Below are positions 51,434 to 59,295 of a stretch of DNA of 64,000 nucleotides, piece after piece. Both the position numbers and the translations under genes were made by a program. The DNA comes from Burkholderiales bacterium (GTDB taxonomy: Bacteria > Pseudomonadota > Gammaproteobacteria > Burkholderiales > JAEUOS01): assembly GCA_947473125.1 (NCBI GenBank), contig CANJDH010000016.1, positions 1 through 64,000 on the forward strand, written 5' to 3'. How positions within the stretch are numbered: position 1 is the stretch's first letter; every line of letters begins with the position of its first letter. The notes beneath the pieces are model-generated. The model made no database searches and was not told the origin of the DNA. It was given only the letters and a program-made list of their open reading frames with translations.

Positions 51434-52447
51434 TTACTTGGCGATGAAGCCGGCGTCACGCATCAGAAACAGGTGACGCGCCTCTTCCTTGGCCACCCAG
51501 TCGGCATACTCCTTGCCAACCAGCGCCGTGGTGTTGAAGGCGCCTTTCTCGATGAATTCCTTCCAGTCCGGCGTTTCGCGGACCTTCTTCATCAGGTCGA
51601 CGTAGTACTGGACCTGGTCGGCCGTGACGCCGCCCGGCATGAAAATGCCGCGCAGCATCACGTAATCGATATCCATGCCCTTTTCCTTGCAAGTGGGAAT
51701 GTCACCCCAAGCCATGTCCTTGGTAATTTTGGTCTTGTAGGGCATGCGCTTGGCATCGAACACACACAGCGGGCGCAGCGAACCGGAGCGCCATTGCGCC
51801 ACGGCCTCGATCGGGTTGTTGACAGTGGAATCGACGTGCTTGCCGACCAGTTGCACCGCCACTTCGCCGCCACCCTTGTAGGAAATGTAGTTCCACTTGG
51901 CGCCGGTCGCCTTCTCCAGCGCCACCGTGATGATCTGGTCTTCCTGCTTGGAGCCGGTGCCGCCCATCTTCATCTTGCCGCCCGCAGCCTTGACCGCCGC
52001 GACCAGATCCTTGGGTTCCTTATAGGGGGTATCGGCATTGACCCAGAGAACAAACTGATCGAGCGCCATCATCGACACCGGCGTCAAATCACGCCAGTTG
52101 AAGGGAACCCCAACCGCGAGCGGCGTGGTGAACAGGTTGGAGAGCGTGATGATGATCTTGTGCGGATCGCCCTTCGCGCCCTTGGCGTCGAGAAAACCTT
52201 CCGCGCCGGCACCACCGCCCTTGTTGACCACCACCATCGGCTGCTTCATCAGCTTGTGCTTGGCGATGATGGCCTGCGTGATGCGCGCCATTTGATCGGC
52301 ACCGCCGCCGGTACCTGCCGGCACGATGAATTCGACTGTTTTGGTCGGCTCCCAGGCGGCTTGGGCCAGCTGGCTTGTCAGTGCGCCGATACACATGGCG
52401 GCTCCTGCGAGGATGCCAAATCGGTGCTTCGATTGCATAGCTTTCAT
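51434..52447 (-). CDS. tctC: Tripartite tricarboxylate transporter receptor TctC
   Basis: A 337-residue periplasmic receptor. The ATG at 52447 has AAAGGAG 6 nt before it. The signal peptide ends LAQA; VEFIVPAGTGGGADQMAR, VVNKGGGAGAEGF and PYKEPKDLVAAVKAAGG follow. It belongs to a more diverged TctC branch than the five orphan Bug proteins and is co-encoded with TctB and TctA. The location among frc, fhs and formate dehydrogenase suggests a small carboxylate ligand. Confidence 0.92.
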   Translation of the reverse strand: MKAMQSKHRFGILAGAAMCIGALTSQLAQAAWEPTKTVEFIVPAGTGGGADQMARITQAIIAKHKLMKQPMVVVNKGGGAGAEGFLDAKGAKGDPHKIIITLSNLFTTPLAVGVPFNWRDLTPVSMMALDQFVLWVNADTPYKEPKDLVAAVKAAGGKMKMGGTGSKQEDQIITVALEKATGAKWNYISYKGGGEVAVQLVGKHVDSTVNNPIEAVAQWRSGSLRPLCVFDAKRMPYKTKITKDMAWGDIPTCKEKGMDIDYVMLRGIFMPGGVTADQVQYYVDLMKKVRETPDWKEFIEKGAFNTTALVGKEYADWVAKEEARHLFLMRDAGFIAK

Positions 52448-52539
52448 CTTGTCTCCTTTCAACATCGTGCCCTGTGACACTACGTTGCGTTGTTTACCCC
52501 CACCTATTGACTATGGCGGAGTGTTGATCCAAAAACGTT

Positions 52540-54216
52540 CTAGAACAGGCCCACCACCTTGCCGTTGTCGTCAAGGTCAATCACTTCGGCCGACGGCACC
52601 TTGGGCAAGCCGGGCATGGTCATGATGTCACCGCACACCATCACCACGAATTCAGCACCGGCCGCGAGGCGGACTTCACGCACGTTGACGATGTGCCCTG
52701 ACGGGGCGCCGCGCAAGGTGGCGTCGGTTGAAAACGACATCTGCGTTTTTGCCACGCACACCGGGTAATGGCCATAGCCCTCATCCTGCAATTTCTTGAT
52801 CTGTGCCCGTATCTTGGTGTCGGCCGAAATGTCGGCTGCGCCGTAAATCTTGGTCGCGATCTTCTTCATCTTGTCCCACAACGGATCGGCGTCTTCGTAA
52901 ACGAAGCGAAAATCGTTCTTGCCTTCGCACAGCTCGATGACCTTCTTGGCCACTTCCGCGGCGCCTTTGCCGCCGTCGGCCCAATGCTTGGCCAGAATCA
53001 CCGGCGCGCCGAGTTTGGCGAGCTTGTCGCGCAGCAGCGCGTGCTCCTTGTCGGTATCGTGGATGAAATGGTTGACCGACACCACGCAAGGCATGCCGTA
53101 ATGCTCGGTGACGTTGTGCACGTGGCGCTCAAGGTTGGCGATGCCCTTTTCAAGCGCGTCGAGGTTCTCGGCATTGAGGGCCTTGAGGTCGGCGCCGCCG
53201 TGATACTTGAGCGCACGCACCGTCGCCACCACCACCACCGCCGAAGGACGCAAGCCGGTCTTGCGGCATTTGATGTCGATGAATTTCTCTGCTCCCAGGT
53301 CGGCACCGAAACCGGCTTCAGTCACAACGTAGTCAGCCAGCTTGAGTGCCGTTTGGGTGGCAATTACCGAGTTGCAACCGTGCGCGATGTTGGCAAACGG
53401 CCCGCCGTGGATGAAAGCCGGGTTGTTTTCCAGCGTCTGCACCAGGTTGGGGGCAAGCGCATCCTTGAGCAGAACTGTCATCGCCCCATGCACCTTGAGG
53501 TCACTGGCGCGGATCGGCTTTTGATCCCTGGTGTAGGCCACCACAATGCTGCCGAGGCGCTTCTTGAGGTCTTTGAGCGACACTGCCAGGCAGAAAATGG
53601 CCATGACCTCGGACGCCACGACGATGTCAAAACCATCTTGCCGCGGATAGCCGTTGGCGGTACCGCCGAGCCCGATGGTGATATCGCGCAGGGCGCGGTC
53701 GTTCATGTCGACCACGCGCTTCCACTGGATGCGGCGAATGTCGATGCCAAGCTCGTTGCCGTGGCTGATGTGGTTGTCGATGGCGGCGGCAAGCAGGTTG
53801 TTGGCCAGCGCGATCGCGGAGAAATCACCCGTGAAATGCAGGTTGATGTCTTCCATCGGCACCACCTGGGCGTAACCGCCGCCCGCCGCGCCGCCCTTGA
53901 CGCCAAACACCGGCCCGAGAGACGGCTCGCGCAGCGCGATGATCGCCTTCTTGCCGAGGTAATTGAGCGCATCACCCAGCCCGACCGTGGTGGTGGTCTT
54001 GCCCTCCCCGGCCGGGGTCGGGTTGATCGCCGTGACCAGGATCAGCTTGCCGTTGGGTCTATCCTTCAGCGTCTCGATATAGTCGAGCGACAGCTTGGCT
54101 TTGTAATGCCCGTAGGGCACCAGATGGTCGTCGCTGATGCCGAGCTTCTGCTTGGCCACGTGCGCAATGCGCTGCATGGTCGCAGCCTGGGCGATCTCGA
54201 TATCGGACTTTGGCAT
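52540..54216 (-). CDS. fhs: Formate-tetrahydrofolate ligase
   Basis: A 558-residue cytoplasmic enzyme (10-formyl-THF synthetase). The ATP-binding loop is [15 protein letters not shown], followed by [19 protein letters not shown] and [11 protein letters not shown], all invariant in Fhs. It joins formate to tetrahydrofolate with ATP. It is a single-gene unit with its own leader (54217-54478), which carries many TTGAC/TTGAT half-sites shared with the formate dehydrogenase leader. Confidence 0.97.
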   Translation of the reverse strand: MPKSDIEIAQAATMQRIAHVAKQKLGISDDHLVPYGHYKAKLSLDYIETLKDRPNGKLILVTAINPTPAGEGKTTTTVGLGDALNYLGKKAIIALREPSLGPVFGVKGGAAGGGYAQVVPMEDINLHFTGDFSAIALANNLLAAAIDNHISHGNELGIDIRRIQWKRVVDMNDRALRDITIGLGGTANGYPRQDGFDIVVASEVMAIFCLAVSLKDLKKRLGSIVVAYTRDQKPIRASDLKVHGAMTVLLKDALAPNLVQTLENNPAFIHGGPFANIAHGCNSVIATQTALKLADYVVTEAGFGADLGAEKFIDIKCRKTGLRPSAVVVVATVRALKYHGGADLKALNAENLDALEKGIANLERHVHNVTEHYGMPCVVSVNHFIHDTDKEHALLRDKLAKLGAPVILAKHWADGGKGAAEVAKKVIELCEGKNDFRFVYEDADPLWDKMKKIATKIYGAADISADTKIRAQIKKLQDEGYGHYPVCVAKTQMSFSTDATLRGAPSGHIVNVREVRLAAGAEFVVMVCGDIMTMPGLPKVPSAEVIDLDDNGKVVGLF

Positions 54217-54242
54217 ACCCTCTCAACTCTCGTGACTGGGTT

Positions 54243-54390
54243 TTGACTCAGGGGTTGATCACATTGCGGCTACGCATACCTGCTGACAATGCAAATGGTA
54301 CACCCGCAATGTTGAGTCACGCGCCGATGATCAACCTTGATGGAAGTCAAGTAGCCTAAGGCCAATCTCCCGATTCTTGACGCGCGTCAA
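54243..54390. promoter_or_regulatory. Cluster of TTGAC/TTGAT half-sites upstream of fhs
   Basis: The leader contains TTGACTCAGG (54243-54252), its inverse core TGAGTCA (54313-54319), ATCAA-CC-TTGAT (54330-54341), TTGATGGAAGTCAA (54337-54350) and a perfect palindrome TTGACGCGCGTCAA (54377-54390). The first element also occurs upstream of the formate dehydrogenase operon. This is the kind of pattern expected for a dimeric activator such as a LysR-type protein; the regulator is not identified. Confidence 0.5.
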
Positions 54391-54478
54391 CCGCGTCGTG
54401 TGCGGGGAACGCCAGGACCGTTGCCTGGCGCCTTCCTCAACCCCAAGCGCCCGCTGGCACCCGCGGGCACGAACGATG

Positions 54479-57352
54479 TTAGGCAATGGCAGCCAAGGCG
54501 CTCTTGCCGCCGCCGTAGCTCGACAAGGGCGTGAGTGTGCCCCCCTTGGCAATGCGCACCGCACAGTACTTGAATTCAGGAATCTTGCCGACCGGGTCAA
54601 GTGCCGGATTGGTCAGCATGTTGGCCGCCGCCTCGTAGTACGCAAACGGGATGAATACCGCCCCGACCGGCGTGGATTCGTCGGCACGCGCTGCGAGAGA
54701 CACCCGGCCGCGGCGCGATTCGACCGTGACCACGTCGCCCGGCTTGAGGTGCATTTTCGCCAGATCGAGCGGATGCAGCGCGGCCGTGGCGAACGGTTCG
54801 ATACGGTCCAGCACCGTGGCACGACGCGTCATGGAGCCGGTATGCCAGTGCTCCAGTTGCCGACCCGTAATGAGGACAAACGGGAATTCGCGATCCGGCC
54901 GCTCATTGGCCGGGATGATGTCGGCCGGCACCAGCTTGGCGCGGCCGGTTTCACGCGGGAAATTTTTCGTGAACACCACCGGAGTGCCGGGATCGCCCTC
55001 CTGCTCGCAAGGATAGGTGACGCTCGACTCGGCCACCAGCCGTTCCCAGGTGATGCCGGCAATTGACGGCATGGCACGGCGCATCTCGTCGAACACCTGC
55101 GCCACACCGCTCTCTTCGCCCTGATAGTTCCATCCGCAGCCCATGCGATGCGCGATTTGCTGGATGATCCACAAGTCCTGCTTCGCATCCCCCGGCGCAT
55201 CGAGCGCACGCCGCCCGAGTTGCACCATGCGGTCGGTGTTGGTGACGGTACCGGTTTTCTCCGGCCATGCCGAAGCGGGCAACACGACGTCGGCAAGATA
55301 CGCCGTTTCCGTCATGAAAATATCCTGCACGACCAGACATTCGAGTGATGCCATTGCCTCGCGCGCATGCTGCAGGTCGGGGTCCGACATCGCCGGGTTT
55401 TCCCCTTCGACATACATGCCGCGAATTTTTTGCGGGTCGGTGTCGGGGGCCAGCGCCTTGTGCATGATCTCCACCACCGTCAGGCCGGGCTTTGTGTCGA
55501 GCGGCCTGCCCCAGAGTTTCTCGAAACGGGCGTGCGCCTTGGCGTTATCGACACGCTGGTAATCCGGAAACATCATCGGAATCAAGCCGGCGTCGGACGC
55601 ACCCTGTACGTTGTTCTGGCCGCGCAGTGGGTGCAGGCCGGTACCGGGCCGGCCGATCTGGCCGGTGATCATGGAGAGCGCGATCAGGCAACGCGCATTG
55701 TCGGTGCCGTGCACATGCTGCGACACGCCCATGCCCCACAGAATCATGGACCCCTTGGAGGTAGCGTACGCGCGCGCCACTTCGCGTATGGTCTCGGCCG
55801 GTATGCCGCAGACCGGTTCCATCGCTTCGGGGCTGTAGCCCTTGACGTTGTCACGAATCGCCTCATAACCGCTGGTGCGCTCGGCAATGAACTTCTTGTC
55901 GACCAGGCCTTCGGCGACGATCACGTGCATGATCGCGTTGAGCAGCGCCACGTCGGTGTCGGCCTTGAACTGCAGGTAGCGCCACGCCAGCCGATGCAGA
56001 TCGTTCTTGCGCGGGTCGGCGACGATCAGCTTGGTGCCGTTCCTGACGGCATTCTTCATCCAGGTGGCCGCCACCGGATGGTTCGAGGTCGGGTTGGCGC
56101 CGATCACCAGCACCACTTCGGCATTGATCACGTCGGACACCTGGTTCGATACCGCCCCCGAGCCGATACCTTCGAGCAGCGCGGCGACCGACGACGCATG
56201 GCACAAGCGCGTGCAATGGTCGACATTGTTGCTGCCGAAGCCGGTGCGCACCAGTTTCTGGAACAGGTAGGCCTCTTCATTGGTGCCCTTGGCCGACCCG
56301 AACCCGGCGAGTGCCTGCTTGCCACGGATGTCGCGGATAGCCCGGAGCTTGCCGGCGGCGTAGTCAAGCGCTTCGTCCCAGGTCGCCTCCCGGAATATGT
56401 CGGACAGCTTGCCCGGGTCCATCACAAAGTCGCCGCTCTTGGGCGCGCCCTCGCGCCGGATCAGCGGTTTGGTCAGGCGCTGCTTGTGGTGCACATAGTC
56501 AAAGCCATAGCGCCCCTTCACGCACAACCTGCCGTGGTTGGCCGGGCCGTCACGTCCCTCCACATGGAGGATCTTGTTGTCCTTGATGTTGTAGGTGAGC
56601 TGGCAGCCGACGCCGCAATACGGACACACCGAGTCGACCTTCTTGTCGATCACCGACATGCCGACGTTGCGCGCCGGCATCAGGGCCCCGGTCGGGCAGG
56701 CCTGCACGCATTCGCCGCAGGCGACGCAGGTGGATTCGCCCATCGGGTCGTCGAGGTCAAACACGATCTTCGAGTGGTCACCGCGCATCGCGTAGCCGAT
56801 CACATCATTGACCTGGCTCTCGCGACAGGCGCGCACACAGCGCGTGCACTGGATGCAGGCATCGAGGTTGACGGCGATGGCGGGATGGGAAAGGTCGGCC
56901 ATCGAGGAATTGGCGCGAGACCCGAGCGAGCCATCAGGCTTGCGAGCCTTGGTCACCAACGGTTTCCGGGCCTTTACCTGCATCTTTTGGGCCCACATAT
57001 CGAGCTCGGAGTCGGGCCTGAACTGCTGGTCGGGCATGTCCGACAACAACAGCTCGAGCACCATTTTTTGCGACTTCTCGGCGCGCTCCGAGTTGCTCGT
57101 CACGTCCATGCCCGATGTGGCGGCACGGCAGCACGACGGCGCCAGGACGCGTTCGCCCTTGACCTCAACGACGCACGCGCGGCAGTTACCGTCGGCGCGC
57201 AGGCCCTCCTTGTAGCAAAGGTGCGGGATCGCCACGCCGGCGCGCGTGGCCGCGTTGAGAATCGATTCGCCGTCAAACGCCTCGACGGACTTGCCGTTGA
57301 GCGTGAATTCAATCACTTCCTGCGGAACTTCCAGTTTGTTCGGTGCGTTCAT
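54479..57352 (-). CDS. fdsA: NAD-dependent formate dehydrogenase, Mo/W alpha subunit (Fdh1A/FdsA type)
   Basis: A 957-residue soluble catalytic subunit. In order: plant-type [2Fe-2S] (Cys46, 57, 60, 74), two [4Fe-4S] sites (CIQCTRCVRAC at 166-176, CVACGECVQACP at 209-220), the [4Fe-4S] of the Mo domain (Cys243, 246, 250, 277) and the bis-MGD domain with the metal-ligand Cys384 next to His385 in CTRLCHAS. The ligand is Cys, not selenocysteine. It oxidises formate to CO2. The start is 2 nt after the beta-subunit stop. Whether the metal is Mo or W is not visible. Confidence 0.95.
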   Translation of the reverse strand: MNAPNKLEVPQEVIEFTLNGKSVEAFDGESILNAATRAGVAIPHLCYKEGLRADGNCRACVVEVKGERVLAPSCCRAATSGMDVTSNSERAEKSQKMVLELLLSDMPDQQFRPDSELDMWAQKMQVKARKPLVTKARKPDGSLGSRANSSMADLSHPAIAVNLDACIQCTRCVRACRESQVNDVIGYAMRGDHSKIVFDLDDPMGESTCVACGECVQACPTGALMPARNVGMSVIDKKVDSVCPYCGVGCQLTYNIKDNKILHVEGRDGPANHGRLCVKGRYGFDYVHHKQRLTKPLIRREGAPKSGDFVMDPGKLSDIFREATWDEALDYAAGKLRAIRDIRGKQALAGFGSAKGTNEEAYLFQKLVRTGFGSNNVDHCTRLCHASSVAALLEGIGSGAVSNQVSDVINAEVVLVIGANPTSNHPVAATWMKNAVRNGTKLIVADPRKNDLHRLAWRYLQFKADTDVALLNAIMHVIVAEGLVDKKFIAERTSGYEAIRDNVKGYSPEAMEPVCGIPAETIREVARAYATSKGSMILWGMGVSQHVHGTDNARCLIALSMITGQIGRPGTGLHPLRGQNNVQGASDAGLIPMMFPDYQRVDNAKAHARFEKLWGRPLDTKPGLTVVEIMHKALAPDTDPQKIRGMYVEGENPAMSDPDLQHAREAMASLECLVVQDIFMTETAYLADVVLPASAWPEKTGTVTNTDRMVQLGRRALDAPGDAKQDLWIIQQIAHRMGCGWNYQGEESGVAQVFDEMRRAMPSIAGITWERLVAESSVTYPCEQEGDPGTPVVFTKNFPRETGRAKLVPADIIPANERPDREFPFVLITGRQLEHWHTGSMTRRATVLDRIEPFATAALHPLDLAKMHLKPGDVVTVESRRGRVSLAARADESTPVGAVFIPFAYYEAAANMLTNPALDPVGKIPEFKYCAVRIAKGGTLTPLSSYGGGKSALAAIA

Positions 57353-57354
57353 GA

Positions 57355-59124
57355 TCAGACCTCGTGCGGGAAGTATTTGGCAATGCAGCGAATCGGGTTG
57401 GGTGCGGCCTGCCCGAGTCCGCAAATGGACGCATCACCCATCACCACGCTGAGGTCCTCGAGCGTCTCGTGGTCCCAGTGCTGCGCCTCCATCAATAGCG
57501 CCGCCTTGGCGGTGCCGACCCGGCAGGGCGTGCACTGCCCGCAGGACTCATGCTTGAAAAAATTCATCATGTTGCGTGCGGCATCGCGCGCCTTGTCGCG
57601 ATCCGACAGGATCATCACTGCAGCCGAGCCGATGAAGCAACCGTAGGGTTGCAGCGTGTCGAAATCAAGGGGCACGTCGCCGAGCGCTGCCGGCAGGATG
57701 CCGCCGGATGCACCGCCGGGCAGGTAGGCATAAAACGCATGGCCGGCTTGCATGCCGCCGCAGTATTCGTCAATCAGCTGGCGCACCGTGATGCCGGCCG
57801 GCGCCAGGTGCACGCCGGGCCGGTTGACCCGGCCGGATACGGAAAACGAGCGCAGCCCCTTGCGGCCGTTGCGCCCGAAGGACGCAAACCAATCGGGGCC
57901 GCGCTCCAGGATGTCGCGCACCCAATAAAGTGTTTCGAAGTTGTGTTCGAGCGTCGGGTAGCCAAACAGGCCCACCTGCGCCACGTAGGGCGGACGCAGG
58001 CGCGGCTCGCCGCGCTTGCCTTCGATCGACTCGATCATCGCCGACTCTTCGCCGCAAATGTAGGCCCCGGCGCCGCGCCGCAATTCGATGCTCGGCAAGG
58101 CACACGGCGGGTCCGCCTGCAACTTCGCCAGTTCCTTTTCGAGGATGGCGCGACAGCCGTGATATTCGTCGCGCAGGTAAATGTAGACGCTGCCCACGCC
58201 GACCGTCCACGCGGCGACGATCATGCCTTCGAGGAAACGGTGCGGATCGCGCTCGAGGTAGGTGCGATCCTTGAAGGTGCCCGGCTCCCCTTCGTCGATG
58301 TTGACGGCCATCACTTTCGGACCCGCCTCGGCACGCACAATGCGCCATTTGCGCCCGGTCGGGAAACCCGCACCGCCGAGCCCGCGCAAGCCCGAATGCT
58401 CCATTTTGGCGATCAACGCCTCGGCGTCGTGTCCGCCGGCAAGACAGCCTGCCGCAAGCGCATACCCGCCTGCCTTGCGGTAGGCGGCGTAGCCGGTGTA
58501 GCCGGGTGTGACGTCAAGCACCACACCCGGGCTCTTGCGCGCATCGACCATCAGCGCCGGGTCAAACAGGGTCTTGTCCTGCGCCTGGGGGTGGCGCACG
58601 TCTTTTTCGCGCACCAACCGCGCGATCTTTTCGCCGGTGGCACACGCCACTGCGTGTTGGCCGACTGCTGCAGCCGGGGCCTGCTCGCAACGGCCGATGC
58701 ACGGGGCTGGAATCACTCGTACATCCTTGCCGAGCAGGGTTGGCAGGCGTTTGAGCAAATCCTTGGCGCCGGCCATCTCGCAAGACAGCGAGTCGCAAAC
58801 CCGTACCGTGATCGCCGGCGGCGCCTCGCCGCCGGCCTTGACGATGTCGAAGTGGTGGTAAAAGGTCGCTACCTCGTAGACCTCGGTCATCGACAGCCTC
58901 ATCTCGCGCGCCAGCGCCACCAGATGCCGGTCGGCGAGGTGGCCGAACCCATCCTGCAGCTTGTGCAGGTGTTCGATCAGCAAGTCGCGACGGCGCGGCG
59001 CATCGCCCAGCAATTTGCGCACTTCGGCGATCGACTGCTCGTCGGCCTGGCGCCCTTTGGGCTGGGTTTTGAGTCGAATCTGGTGTTCGACTGCTTGCAG
59101 GGGAATCAGGTGTGAACTGCCCAT
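57355..59124 (-). CDS. fdsB: Formate dehydrogenase beta subunit, NuoE-NuoF fusion (Fdh1B type)
   Basis: A 589-residue diaphorase subunit. Residues about 25-180 are a NuoE/FdsG domain with [2Fe-2S] ligands Cys110, 115, 142 and 146; residues about 200-585 are a NuoF/FdsB domain with FMN/NAD loops (GLRGLGGAGFPTGRKW, GAGAYICGEESA) and [4Fe-4S] ligands in ESCGQCTPC and ICGLG. A fused NuoE-NuoF subunit is the arrangement of Methylobacterium Fdh1B, not of Cupriavidus Fds, where they are separate. It passes electrons from the alpha subunit to NAD+. Confidence 0.95.
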   Translation of the reverse strand: MGSSHLIPLQAVEHQIRLKTQPKGRQADEQSIAEVRKLLGDAPRRRDLLIEHLHKLQDGFGHLADRHLVALAREMRLSMTEVYEVATFYHHFDIVKAGGEAPPAITVRVCDSLSCEMAGAKDLLKRLPTLLGKDVRVIPAPCIGRCEQAPAAAVGQHAVACATGEKIARLVREKDVRHPQAQDKTLFDPALMVDARKSPGVVLDVTPGYTGYAAYRKAGGYALAAGCLAGGHDAEALIAKMEHSGLRGLGGAGFPTGRKWRIVRAEAGPKVMAVNIDEGEPGTFKDRTYLERDPHRFLEGMIVAAWTVGVGSVYIYLRDEYHGCRAILEKELAKLQADPPCALPSIELRRGAGAYICGEESAMIESIEGKRGEPRLRPPYVAQVGLFGYPTLEHNFETLYWVRDILERGPDWFASFGRNGRKGLRSFSVSGRVNRPGVHLAPAGITVRQLIDEYCGGMQAGHAFYAYLPGGASGGILPAALGDVPLDFDTLQPYGCFIGSAAVMILSDRDKARDAARNMMNFFKHESCGQCTPCRVGTAKAALLMEAQHWDHETLEDLSVVMGDASICGLGQAAPNPIRCIAKYFPHEV

Positions 59125-59223
59125 TGGTATGGTCTGCCGGTAGTTGCGTGAAGATCACATGCCGCTCGCCTACGGCGGACATGCGCCTTGAATCAGAAAT
59201 CGGTGCGAGGGTAGAAGCCGCGC

Positions 59224-59276
59224 GTCAATGCAGCATTGACTCAGGTCAAAACGGGCCCCGTGGAATTGACTTGGCT
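59224..59276. promoter_or_regulatory. Putative operator region upstream of formate dehydrogenase
   Basis: A perfect palindrome GTCAATGC-A-GCATTGAC (59224-59240) overlaps TTGACTCAGG (59236-59245), then GTCAAAAC and AATTGACTTGGCTCAA. It is 100-150 nt upstream of the dehydrogenase start, at the distance usual for an activator site. The 10-mer TTGACTCAGG is identical in the fhs leader. Confidence 0.55.
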
Positions 59277-59295
59277 CAAGACAATTAAGCGCGAT

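Noticed and set aside
55367-57646. 759-codon open frame opposite the formate dehydrogenase alpha gene
   Set aside because: Shadow of a highly conserved gene, His/Arg-rich, no motif.
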